From contig NEEC01000011.1 of assembly GCA_002189035.1 (NCBI GenBank), forward strand, positions 1,302,001-1,366,000: a stretch of 64,000 nt of DNA, given 5' to 3'. This DNA comes from Utricularia gibba. Its lineage: Eukaryota; Streptophyta; Magnoliopsida; Lamiales; Lentibulariaceae. Numbering within the stretch: position 1 is the stretch's first letter; each line of letters starts with the position of its first letter. The position numbers and the translations under genes were made by a program. Of the stretch, positions 24,623 through 35,789 are shown one piece after another. The notes beneath the pieces were generated by a model. The model was not told where the DNA came from, made no database searches, and worked only from the letters and a program-made list of their open reading frames with translations.

Positions 24623-25080
24623 TGAACGTCTATGATGATGGAGCTAAGGAGAAATTGCAACAATCTGATGAAGATGAGAAATTGATGGAGAGAGGCAAGT
24701 CATTCAGAGCAAATCGTGGCGATAAGAGGAAAGAAAATGAAGAATTGGGACTGATTATTTTGGACCCTTTATCAATTAAGTGGGTCAATACTAAAAGCTC
24801 GACAGCAAGCACTTATTTGACTAGACCCAAAATTCAATCTGTGAAGCCCAAATAAACAAACTAAAATATATGAAATCTAAATCACAATTATTGATCTCTA
24901 ATAGTTAATACCTATTTCATAGGCAATGGGTAATATCCATTGCCCTATAAATACCTGCTATGCTTCTTCTTATAAAGAGAGTAGTTTTTGTATCCAAGAA
25001 GATTTGTTTTGCCCATTACAAATATTTCTCATACCATATTCTCAAATCCATATCTTTACCAGATATCATATCAATATAGC
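24623..25080 (+). repeat. 3' LTR of copia element (right end approximate)
   Basis: Starts TGAACGTCTATGATGATGG immediately after the polypurine tract. It has an intact TATA-like 'CCCTATAAATACCTGC' at about 24944. It is followed not by flanking DNA but by a second copy of the element's leader and gag start. Confidence 0.75.
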
Positions 25081-25199
25081 TTATATGGTAAACTCGACGT
25101 GAAGCGTTTGTCAACATTGATCAACTTTCTACACTTTGGTTTTTGCTCAAGTTTCTAGCCCTCTTAAAATTATTTTTTGCACTGTTGTATCTTCGTTTG

Positions 25200-25360
25200 C
25201 AGCTGCAACATATCCACAAATATGTCAATCACAAACATATTTCCACATTATTTGAGCAAAGAATATGATATATGGGCACAAAAAAAGGAGATATATTTGC
25301 GACTTCATGGTCTATAGAAGATTATTGTCACAAATCCCATATTTGAAGTCACATCTGATG
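25200..25360 (+). pseudogene. Second, truncated copia gag start downstream of the 3' LTR
   Basis: An ATG at 25222 lies exactly 3930 bases from the first gag ATG and is followed by the same sequence with small deletions and an in-frame TAG. Similarity stops near 25360. The order LTR-internal-LTR-partial gag means either a tandem array that lost its third LTR by truncation, or insertion into a pre-existing copy. Confidence 0.8.
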
Positions 25361-25373
25361 AATTATATGCTTA

Positions 25374-25640
25374 CTGGAACAAATCTATTCTACATGCAAG
25401 AATTGAGATTATTGATCATGTTCAATTGAAAGTACATATTACAATAAGAAAGAAAAATGGAAAAGATAAGAAGCATATTGTCATGGTTGGCCAAGGTACT
25501 TGTGGGTGTAGAAAGTGGTAAAACTTTGGAATCCCCTGTTCACATGCACAACATGTTAGCTTTTAACCATAATTTTATTTATATGATTGTACATATTGAT
25601 AGTACTTGTTCATTTTTATTTAGCCATGTTAATATCTAGA
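25374..25640 (+). pseudogene. Mutator-like transposase remnant with SWIM zinc finger
   Basis: One frame reads '...KKHIVMVGQGTCGCRKW', a stop, then 'NFGIPCSHAQHV' (25460-25560). C-x-C-x(n)-C-x-H in this context is the SWIM finger found near the C-terminus of MULE and FAR1-type transposases. The rest of the transposase is not visible, and downstream text to about 25900 has only weak coding character. It begins where the truncated copia copy ends. Confidence 0.6.
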
Positions 25641-25899
25641 CATTGATCCAAGAGATATCATCAATCTTATCTTGCACTTAGATCATCCAATCTTAACATA
25701 TCAATCTAAATTTCAACCATTGTGATCAGAGAAAAATTGGGTTCAACCGCCTTTTTATTTAATTCATGATTTTGATCGTAAAAAGGTGATATATGCAGGT
25801 CGTCAAAAAATAACAAGGTACACAATACCAATGGATTATCAATCAAGAGGAAAATCAAGAAATAGGTGACAGAATGATTCTTGATTTCATAAGCCATAA

Positions 25900-27591
25900 G
25901 ATCATTATTCGATAAATCAACATGACTCCTCATTTAGGGTGTCATCTCAAGAAATACACGAGAATTATGAGAATTTTATAGGTGGCCGTAATGCATCACT
26001 TAGCCATTTGTTTGAAAAAATTAGATATCAATTTTGATCTTTGAATAATATTATTCATATTACATCATTTATATAATCATGTTTCATATTCAAATTAATT
26101 TTCTTTTCATTATTTTAATTTATTTATGATTATAAATTATTGTTACATCAAATTATTTATTTTTTATTCAAAATTGAAGTAAAAAATATTTACTCATATT
26201 TAATATTAATTATGAAAAATAATTAAATTACGTGTTAAATAAAAATTGATAATATATTTTATTTATCATATTTTAATTCAAAATATTTTTATTTTATAAT
26301 AATTCATTTTTTCTTTATAAACACTCATATTTATGTTGATTAAAATATAATTTATTATATGAAAATTATAAATTATAAATGATAACAACGATTGTGGATA
26401 TTTATAAATATGTTATATATTTTGAATCACCAATAAAAATAATGTTGTTATGCAGTAATAAAAATTATGAATTAAGTGAAAGAATTAAGTTTTTAAATAT
26501 GTAATTTTTTAGATTTTATTTATTCATTTTACAAAAATACTCAAGTCTCATTTGTTGTTGCAAGAAAGATAGAATATTGGGAAGTAACAAAAAGATAATG
26601 CTTATGAGATCACTTTGAATGAAAAACGATTCATAAATAATAATAATGACCGAAAACCTAATGAACACGCATTTCTATTAGGGTTTATATATACCCAATA
26701 CTTAGGTTACCCAACAGTGGGCTACAATCATTGAAAACACAAAAAAGCCCAACAACTCGAACCCAACATTTCCATGCTTGAATCCAACACTTTTTTATCT
26801 GAAACATAACATTATGATACAATATTAATTTTTCCAATCACCTTCAACCTTTGGATTAAGACTAATCTCCAACACCATAATAGATATAGTAAGTAGAAGA
26901 TTATTAATAAAAGAAAATCAAATTTCTTTGTTAATGAAAATATGTTGGAACATAAATAGCTTATTATATTAAAAAGTAATTTTTAAATCATATGTATAAT
27001 AAAATATTCTAAAAACTGAAAAGTTAAGGTAATTTACAAATAAAACAATCTAATATAACTAATTTGCAAATGAAATATGAAATCAAGGTATTTTACTAAA
27101 TAAAAACTACTCACAAGTGTAATTTTCTAACCCATATATTATTCCTTATATTATACTAAATGATAAATAAATATTTTTATTTTGTTATACAAAATAAATT
27201 TATTCTTTATAAATGTATTGAACATTGAATAAAAAATATAGTCATTTATATTTTAAAAATTAAAAATAATTATATTATATTATTTATATATGTGAGTAGA
27301 AATTAATTAAAAAACAAAATATATGTATTGGTATTTATTAAATTAAAAATGAATGTATAATGATTAATATGTAATAAATTAAAAAGGATGGTTAGTTTTC
27401 AAATAAGAAAAAACGGATGATTATTTTCAAATATGTCAATGAAATGATGGTTACTTCTCAAAACTATCCCAATTTTCTCGATGGTCAAGTATTGTTGAAG
27501 ATGGTCAAATTGTGGTTACTCCAATTGATGATGGCTGTTGCTCGCCAAACACTCGAAGGATCCTGATTGTAGTAAATTGCCACCCTTGATC
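25900..27591. other. Very AT-rich spacer, nothing recognised
   Basis: About 1.7 kb of AT-rich sequence with no supported gene, RNA or clear tandem array. It includes the probable 3' untranslated region of CYP703A near its right end. Confidence 0.5.
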
Positions 27592-29289
27592 TCAGTTATA
27601 CAAGTGAGGATCCAGTCTGGGGTGAGCGATAGCATACAAGGGGCGGGCCTTGGGCATCGTCATGCCATAAACCTCCGTCGTATCGATTTCTTCAGGCGCC
27701 ACTCCCTCCGGCGGCGACCAATCAAACGAGTGCAACAACCGCGCCAGTGCCATCAGCACCATTGTCACCCCAAGCGGCGCGCCCGGACACTTCCGCTTCC
27801 CAGCACTGAACGGGAGAATCTTGAAGTCGGCGCCGTGGCTTATCTCCACACGCGACGCCATATGCCTCTCCGGCTTGAACTCTTCCACGTCGTCCCAGAT
27901 CTTGGTGTTCCGCCCCAAAGCGTGGGTGTTAATGAAGACGCGTGTCTTCTCCGGAATGTGGTAGCCATTGATGGACGTGGGGCGCGTAGATTCGTGTGGG
28001 ATGAGGAACGGTCCGGCGGGATGTAGCCGGAATGTTTCCCGAACGGCGCAACGTAGGTAACTGAGATTGGGCAAATCGGATTCCGTCACCGTGCGACTGC
28101 GGCCGACGACCATGTCCAATTCTTCTTGTGCCTTTCTCAGGACACGCGAATTTCTTATCAGCTCCGTCATTGCCCATTCGTTCGTCACCGCCGATGTGTC
28201 CGTCGCCGCCGCGATCATATCCTATACGCAAGAATTTGTTGAACTAGATCGGATTCGAACCTGACGAATATCTGAGAATACGGATCAAGACCTGGATGAG
28301 CGCCTTGATCTCTACATCTTCCATGCACTCTTGGCCATCTTCTCCGGGCAAAGATAGCAGAACATCCACAAAATCCATGGTATCATCCCTTTGTATCCTC
28401 ATCTTGTTCATTCTTCGTCGTCTGTGTTCTTCGATGATCTTTGTATGAAATTCGTCTACTCTTTTCTCAACGTCCCTCATTCTCTTCTCGCATCTAAAGG
28501 GATCGATCCATCTCCAGAGGGGTAGATAATCTCCCATGTAGATCATCCCCAGCAACCTGAACAGCTCATGCGTGATGCTCATGAACTCCATAGCTTCTCC
28601 CGGACCTACAGAGAAATGAATGGTGGAGTACATTATTTGGTTTGTGGGAAGAAGAGAAAGAAACCTGCAGATCCAGTGCCAAAGTACTGCTTTCCCAAGA
28701 GCATTCTGGTGATGTTGTTCATGGAAAATGCTCCCAGAACATTCCTCAAATTCACCGCTTTTCCTCTTTGAGCTGACTCAAGCACATCTCTGATCATGTG
28801 GTTTGCTTCATCCAACCTGTGCATCGTGAAGGAATCCAGTCTCTTCGTCGTCAACAGATTCTCCATACAAATTCTCCGCAATCGTTTCCATTTGGGGCCC
28901 AGGGGAGCCAGTGCAACGTCGCCGCAGCCGTACGCGAGATGCACGGCGGCGACGGTTCGCGGCCGTGACGCGAACACCTGGTCTTGATTTTGAAGGATTT
29001 CACGTATGACTTCTGGATCATTTGTCGTGATTGCATCAACTCCTCCCAATTTCAGGTATACCAGTGGTCCGTACTTCTCACAAAGGGCAGCGAAATCTCT
29101 GTGTGGTAATGGCCCCAGCTGTAACAGGTTTCCGAAAATTGGCCATTTCCCTGGGCCGGGGGGTAGTTTTCTCGGATTCTGGAGATAAAACCATGAGCTT
29201 ATGATCTTGATTATGGCGTAGGAAGAGATAATGATCAGCAACAAAGACGAAATGTTGTTGAAGATCATATCCAGAGGAACAGAGGCCAT
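27592..29289 (-). CDS. CYP703A: Cytochrome P450 CYP703A, fatty-acid in-chain hydroxylase for pollen wall
   Basis: Three exons, 29289-28665, 28605-28292 and 28221-27592, give 522 aa, full length for the family. Visible: N-terminal membrane anchor (residues about 14-36), hinge P-P-G-P (43-46), 'LGNLLQLGPLPHRD'-type block, I-helix 'AAATDTSA' (about 317-324), E-T-F-R (375-378), P-E-R-H (430-433) and the haem loop 'FSAGKRKCPGAPLG' with Cys458. The sequence follows Arabidopsis CYP703A2 closely along its whole length, including the C-terminal H-L-Y. CYP703A enzymes hydroxylate lauric and related mid-chain fatty acids in the tapetum ER to make sporopollenin precursors. All catalytic residues are present, so it should be functional and anther-specific; expression is inferred from the family. 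Confidence 0.97.
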
Positions 29290-31500
29290 TTCTGATGATG
29301 ATACATGGGCTTGAGCTCTGTGAAATTTATTGGTGGTAGGAATTGGTGAGGGGTAGTTTTCTCACCATCCTTGCATTTGGAGCTGAATTCGGTGAGCAAA
29401 CACCGAGTTAGTTTCTTCATTGAAGGTAGCTACATCACACTATCGTTCCTTTTGTTTCCATGAATTTGATCTCACAAGCCATGTCTGCCATGCTAAAAAA
29501 ATATCATCTTTGTATTTGGGTTCTTAGGGTTTTGTTTCCACTTAGTGTATTATGCTGATTGACATTGATTTGAGAAGCCAAGCTATTGATCAACGATTTT
29601 AAATCATCCAAAGGTTGATCTGAGCATTTTCTCATTTGGGCAAGCTAATAACGGAGAGCGAGCATAATGGCATTCATTGGAGCTTTGGGCATGAGTATTG
29701 TGCAGTGCCATCCAAACTACAAGTATTCTGTCACACCCGATAACAAGTGGTCATGCTTCATTCAAGCAATTTTCTTGTATAATGTTGATACTTAGCCTCG
29801 ATAATATGTTCCACAAGAAATTGTTCTGCATGAACATGATGCTCTCTGAAATCCAAGATCCCGCGTCTTAAGACAGAAGCAGTTTGTATTCAGCGCCTTT
29901 TGTGAGGGCACAGTTATGGCAGAGACACCATCACTTCAAAATGTCCAGGAGCAGGAAATGCCGACAAAAATGGTGGTGGCCGCTATACCTTTGGGACAAC
30001 TTGCTCTAGCAGCAGAGCTACAATTTGGATATTCAGCTTGGTGGGCGATCATTGCTTACCAGAAAAGAACTTTATTGACGACTCCAACCTGCCCACTGTC
30101 TGCTTTCGAAACCATTCCGTTGAAGCTGTTGGAAGATTTGTAAGCTCGTGAATCTCCTACTCCATCCTCGTTGGTTTCTAGGTGCAGTTTATTGACTCAG
30201 AAGTGATGCAATTTGTTGGGTTTGGATTTCGTGAGAATGTCATTCCATGTGATTATAGTATATCTTACTTCTCTGTCCCTTATCATATTCTGTACAGAAA
30301 AAGTAAGACATATGTTCTTACTTCTAAGAAAAATGGGAGTCACTTTCATTCTTCCAAATATTCAAGTTCTATGTCCAAGTTTTAACCTTTGTTACAGAGG
30401 TGTACTGCATCGATCCGTTTGATTCTTCCTGGTTCATGTGCAGGTTGCACATGCCTCTGGACTACTAGTAGCAGTATGCATCACGCAAGTTAAGCGAGGC
30501 TGTCTGATTTAACGGGTTGGACAACGAGAGCTTTTCTCATGATTGCAATGCCGAGTTGAATGTGATGCCATCAACAGCATTCTGGGTATAAAATGAATGC
30601 TAGGGATCATTTTATTCAAAGCCTCTGCTGCTATGAACTCGTTGTTTCTGGGTTGGCATTCAGCTCCTTCATTCGCCCTTGAGCACTGCACATGCTGGAG
30701 CTTCCCAAGACATTGGAGGACAACCAGATTGATTACCTTGTGTGTTTTCTTTCTTTTCCTCCCAACTCCTTTGATGTGAATCGTGATCCGAAAACAGACA
30801 AATGGCCATACCCGTTCTTCATTGAACTGTCACACACATGCACAAGACTTTGGAGGGGAAAAAATGCGCCTGCTGGTTGTATCAAGCAGCAAACTATGGA
30901 AAACCAGATTGCTTTATTGCATGAGATGTCAGCAGTGAGCAGTTCCAACCACCCCCACCTTGCTATTTATTCATTTCACCTCACACAACCAATCTCGCCC
31001 ACATGCCCTTCACCTGCACCAACTTATCCAATCTCTTCAAACCCTTCAATCTTTCCCACCTATTGGACCTCATATTTCAATGTCTCACAAACGTAAATGA
31101 AGGTCTGATTTACCCAAAAGGGCCATGAGTTGCCCCACACCCAAGTGGGCATTTAGAGGGTAGAAGTGCAACGAAAAAAGATGCAAGATGTGTGCGTGAC
31201 TGTGTGTGTGTATGGCCGACTCACAATTACACCCAATAATACACACTACAGCTGTAGGGGGCGTTTGGTTGGTCAACACTCAACAGATTGGACCACCCTC
31301 CCCTTCATTACAAACCAGATGATTATAACCAATTCAGCAACACTAATCTTCGCTTTCATGCTTCGCTACATCTACTAGAAATCACCTAAATCCGATCTCC
31401 ATCCACTCCACTCCAACGCATACTCACGATTAGAATGAAACCCGAATCGAAATCAACGAGTTCTGAGAAGGATCATATGAACAAGCGGGAAAGTTTGGCA
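29290..31500. other. Spacer with unassigned small open frames
   Basis: Upstream of CYP703A. The region 29640-31100 is less AT-rich than true intergenic DNA here and contains an ATG frame of 75 aa (29916-30143, 'MAETPSLQNVQEQEMPTKMV...') and one of 134 aa (30692-31096). Neither has a recognisable domain, and no splicing pattern joins them convincingly. A non-coding transcript, a decayed gene or chance are all possible. Confidence 0.3.
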
Positions 31501-31570
31501 ATGAGAGCATTGAGATCAGGCAAGCCTTGATGACTGTGTGGAGGATGTAATAATGCTGATAACAGTAAAA

Positions 31571-31598
31571 GTTGTAGTAGTAGTAGTAGTAGTAGTAA
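31571..31598. repeat. GTA trinucleotide microsatellite
   Basis: Eight to nine tandem GTA units, in the presumed 3' untranslated region of the Cys-rich protein gene on the minus strand. Confidence 0.85.
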
Positions 31599-31805
31599 TT
31601 GTGCAAGTGTGCTGTTGCTTGCTGCTTCCAGATAAGGATTTGCTACCGGCAGGACACCAATCTCGATTAACTTTTAGCTGCAGAGGGTGCCCCCATGGCA
31701 AAAACTTACCTGGAAGTAGCCGTTCCCATTCCACCAGACAACGCTGTTAAAGAATAGCAGCAGAGACCCAAGAAGAAGAAGAAGAGAAAGAACAAGAAAT
31801 GGAAT

Positions 31806-32222
31806 TCAGATGTGACAATTGAAGCAGTTGCAAGTCTTGGGAGTGAAAGAGCAGAAGCCGAAGGGCCTATTGGGAATATTGCAATTGATAGCATAACAAC
31901 ACGGCGACGGCAAGCAGTAGCTTCTACCGGTGCCGGCGCCGCCACAGCAGGTGCAGAGCGAGCAAATCTGAAAACTGCTTAGCCTACGGCGCGTATCGCT
32001 CTCGAAAAACGGCACCATCTTCGCATTCCACGGCTCCATAACCGGCACCAGCCCTTCCGCATTCTCATTCTCATTCCCCTGCAACAGAAAATCAGCTCAA
32101 TTCACGGGATCTGCAACAAAGGGCCGGAGAAAACCCAAAACCAAAATCAAACCCACAATCGCGGACGAAACGAGCAGGAGGAGCATGAAGAAGATGCCGA
32201 AGCCAAAATCAAGGCCGCGCAT
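31806..32222 (-). CDS. Cysteine-rich small protein with N-terminal hydrophobic segment, function unknown
   Basis: Two exons, 32222-32157 and 32078-31806, with a 78-base GT-AG intron, give 112 aa. The acceptor (TTGCAG|GGG) is clear; the donor (ATT|GTGGGT) is the best phase-0 choice and less certain. Exon 1 encodes 'MRGLDFGFGIFFMLLLLVSS', a signal peptide or membrane anchor. Exon 2 is acidic at first, then contains 'RRRLSSFQICSLCTCCGG', a hydrophobic/Cys stretch with C-C-Y-A-I-N-C-N-I-P-N and ends 'FGFCSFTPKTCNCFNC', with about 12 Cys in the last 50 residues. The strict pattern suggests a conserved disulfide-bonded or metal-binding module, probably extracellular or lumenal. I do not know a function. 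Confidence 0.75.
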
Positions 32223-32579
32223 TTCCCGAAGTTTTGAGTTGGGATCAGTGGTGGCCTTCTCCTCGCTTCTTCAGTAGCCTTCTCTGGTCTGGTCCGGGGG
32301 TGAAGTGAGAGGAGGAGGTTTGGAAAGGGAATAGGGCAGCGATTGATTACAGCAGCTGGAAGCTTGATTCCACCATTGTTTCCTTCCCGCATTAAATGTA
32401 GCAAATGGTTGGGGGATTTTAATGCATTCCCAACAATAACACCCAACGCCTCCTGCTTTTCCTTTCTTGCTTCTTCCTCCCCTACTCTTTTTTCACTTTC
32501 ATTCCCATACCTCAAGTTTTGGTTTTTCACTTTTCACCCCTCGTTTCTCTCTCACTGCACTGCGCTGCCTACCACGTGA

Positions 32580-33170
32580 ATGAACTACACTCTAAAACCT
32601 TTTCAATTTTAAATATTTTTTAAGATCATTAGGACATAGACAAATGTTAAGTAAATATTAATTAATAATTTTTAATTTTCATTTTGACCTTAAGTATTAT
32701 ATAGCACAAAATTTTGTACTTGCATATCGAGTTAGTTATGCTTTAAATAATCATGTTTCAAATAAGGTTTTCATTAGTTTTAATGATGTGAATTGTTTCT
32801 TTATATCTATTAAATTAAATTCAAATTTACAAAAAAAAAATGGAGTACAATTTAAAAACTAAGTCTCCTTTATTGCTGAAATTGATATCGTCTATCAAAT
32901 AATTATGAATTAACCCTCATTGTATAAATAAGAGTTTCGCTTGCATACAATCTGTCTTGGGTCTCTGAATACTTTCATTTTTATATTTATTTTCAATAAA
33001 TTTAATTTCTGGTATTACTATAAAATTAGATATTAATTGGTATTTGATACATATTATCATCGTGATGAAAAATAATTGAGGTGTAGTCTTAATTTTGTAA
33101 AAGAGTTATATAGATTGATTAATATTTATAAACTATTCTTTAAATGTAAATATATTTTAATCTATTAAAT
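32580..33170. other. AT-rich spacer
   Basis: No gene seen. The first 60 bases (TGAATGAACTACACTCTAAAACC...) recur almost exactly at about 48041, within repeat family Y. Confidence 0.5.
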
Positions 33171-34150
33171 TAAAATTATTTTAAAGTAAAATATTCAGTG
33201 AAATAAACAATTATTTATGAAAAATGAATGTTAATAATATTTTTTCATATATGTACTATACACATTGATTTTATATATTGAATCTAAATTTATTTAACGA
33301 TTAAATATTTAATAAACCAAACAAATATTTCTAAATATAGATGAGAGTATTATATTTTTAACGAAAATAGATACAAATTAATTTTATTATACTGAATCGA
33401 AATTTATTTAAAAGTGAAATATTTAACAAATTAAATAATTATTCATAAAAATCGATATTAATAATAGATGTTTTTATCAAAAATCAATACAAATTGAATT
33501 TAAATTTATTAAATTTATTAAATGTGGAATATTTAGTATAATAAATAAGTATTGATTACAATAGATATTAACAGTATATTTTTATAACAAAAAATGATAA
33601 AATTTATTTTAATATATTGAATCAAAATTATTTAACAGTGAAATATTTAATGAAAAAAACAACTATTCATAAAAATCAATATTAATAATTTTTTTTTTCA
33701 AAAATTGATACAAATTGACTTTAATATATTAAATGAAAATTAATTTAATGGAGATTTTTTATATATATTTTTATATCAACAAACCATATAAATTGATTTT
33801 AATATATTGAATGGAAATTTAGTTAACAGTGTAATAATTAATAAATCAAATAATTATTTATGAAAATAGATATTAATAGTATTTATTTTTATCATAAATT
33901 GATATAAATTGATTTTACTATATTGAATTGTAATCAAATTAATAGTGAAATATTTAATGAATTGAACAAGTATTTATGAAATCAATATTAATTATATATT
34001 TATATATAAAAAATCAATATAGATTAATTTTAATATATTTAATGATGAAATACTTAGTGAATCAAACAATTATTTATCAAAATTGATATTAATAGTATAT
34101 TTTTATATAAAAATTGATACAAATTGATTGTAATATATTAAAATTGATAT
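33170..34150. repeat. AT-rich tandem array, about 110-115 bp period, about eight units
   Basis: A unit of the form 'TTGATACAAATTGATTTTAATATATTGAATC...AACAGTGAAATATTTAATGAA...AATTATTTATGAAAATC...' repeats with the 'GTGAAATATTT' phrase or its variants at about 33299, 33414, 33524, 33638, 33750, 33830, 33945 and 34044. One unit is shortened by about 30 bases. Divergence between units is considerable, so the array is old. Confidence 0.75.
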
Positions 34151-35765
34151 TTTAAGTTTTTTTAATATTTATTATACTATATATAAATCTTTTAATAATA
34201 ATACCCTATGAGATAAATAATCAGAAAAAAGAATACATATGTAAACAAATTGCATCTAAAAAGATATTTCCCTATTACATACTTTTCACATAGAAGGTTT
34301 GGGCAATTATTGTCAAAGAAGAAAACCTATTGAAGAAAAATGCATGAGAGAAATAGTGCACGGGCAAGAAAGCTCTTGGCGAAACCTTTGTGGGAAGACA
34401 AACTCAACAAAGAAATACTGATAACATATATTTTTAAGTGATTGAGTGCATGGAAAAGATTCATATTGTACTACAAAAATTTAGTTTTACTACCTAATTT
34501 TATATTTTTACGCATAAGTACCACAATTGTGTTATTTTAGTCTTAGTTGGGACTAAATCTACGATTTAGTCTCAACCTTCTAATAGTTTTACTCGAGCAA
34601 TGCAGTGCAGGTCGCAACACGAATTCCAAGGACCCGAATATGCACAGTGTAGTGACAGAAGATGAGTCCAAATGTCTGAAAAGTGGTACACAAAATCCAA
34701 GGAGTAAAAAGGAGATTTTGGACAAAAAGAGAGGAAAGATGAGAGAGAAGGCAGATCTCTCTTTGGAGACTCAAGAAAAATTTCTGGAGATTTATCTGGA
34801 GGAAGAAGAAGGAGGGGACGGCGAACCAGAAGAACATAGCTTCTCTTGACACTGATTTTACCTTTTCCTTACTGCATTCCATCGTAGATCTGTTTTATTC
34901 CTAGCTAAGACCAGTTTTACCAACGTGACACTGATTACATGCATTAACACTCACATAACAAGCACCTGCTCTTCGTGTTCGACACTAATCACTATGCTCA
35001 TAATTGTTTTATGCTTGAAGGTGTATTAGGTTATAAATTTATTTGATAGCAAGATTTACATTTACGACATGTGAATTTTTCGTTTATCAAAGACGAACAT
35101 ATCAAAAGCTCAAGAAGATAAGATTGTAGAGTTAGGATCAAATACAAAAAGTCTTTTCTGGTGTTCAAATCAAAATTTGTAGTTTTCTGATTTTTGAATA
35201 CATATTCTTAATTACCACATTTTTCTCAAGTCACAATTAGATCATTTACATCTAAGAGCTTTGAACATGAAGCCTAATTCCGACTACCAGCAAGAATTCA
35301 GTTTGACGCATCATGGGAGGGATTCGATTGATCTCTAATCCAATCTTTGACCCTTGGTACTTGCAATACTAGTGATGTATGCATGGTCAATTGTTTTGCA
35401 AGAAGACCTTCTTGAAAAAAATTGATTTTTTATACAATAGGAAAACAAAGTCAAGCTATTCTCTGAAATGCATTTATAATTAAATGTTCTAGTGTCTTCA
35501 AATAGCTTCAACAATATATTCATTTATATGATCAAATCCCGTATCACAATCCTAAAAAGGTCAGTCAACCACACAAAACCTTCATCTCCTTCATCATGCA
35601 CATGTTATGCAAAAAGGATATCGCTTTCATCTATAGATTAATCTATAAATATATAGATAACAAATACTCACAACTTTGAGAATGATAATGGTGACGATTA
35701 CATTTTCCAATGTGTCCCTTTCCTTGGCGCTTTTTCCCTCAATACACTCATTGAGAGATCTTTGT
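34150..35765. repeat. Dispersed repeat family X, copy 1 (with internal insertion)
   Basis: 34150-34410 matches 43290-43570, and 35090-35560 matches 43576-43990, in the same order and orientation. The intervening 34410-35090 is absent from the other copy. The end (35560-35765) matches 45480-45630. The family is probably the 3' part of a minus-strand copia-type element (see 45334-45630). Confidence 0.7.
34547..34849 (+). other. Open frame inside the extra segment of repeat X copy 1
   Basis: One frame is open for about 100 codons, with the first ATG around 34640. Its composition ('KKRGKMREKADLSLETQEKF', then Glu-rich) looks more coding-like than the surrounding repeat. There is no recognisable domain. 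It may be a captured gene fragment or a coincidence. Confidence 0.25.
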
Positions 35766-35789
35766 AAGAAATTAAACTCACCATTATAA

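Larger units (their letters stand above)
20693..25360 (+). mobile_element. Degenerate Ty1-copia LTR retrotransposon with tandem partial copy
   Basis: Two direct LTR copies start with TG at 20693 and 24623. A polypurine tract (CTCAAGGAGGAA, 24611-24622) abuts the second. Between them are relics of gag (ATG 21292), a zinc knuckle C-x2-C-x4-H-x4-C (about 22090-22130), a protease start with D-S-A instead of D-S-G (about 22308), reverse transcriptase (about 23080-23800, Y-V-D-D at about 23600) and RNase H (24090-24600). The pol order (RT after the gag-protease side, RNase H last) and motifs are copia-type. Integrase core sequence is missing between about 22360 and 22600, and stops and frameshifts are frequent. 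The LTRs differ at roughly one in nine positions by eye, so the insertion is old. I could not find a clear primer-binding site. Confidence 0.88.

Noticed and set aside
27538-28026. 162-codon plus-strand frame opposite CYP703A exon 3
   Set aside because: It is an antisense shadow of GC-rich coding sequence with no domain.
28240-28262. tRNA-like T-loop phrase (GGATTCGAACC on plus) in CYP703A intron 2
   Set aside because: The five bases on either side do not form a T-stem, and no acceptor or anticodon arm can be drawn.
33170-34150. CRISPR-like array
   Set aside because: The units are long, diverged and AT-rich in plant nuclear DNA, with no constant repeat plus unique spacers.
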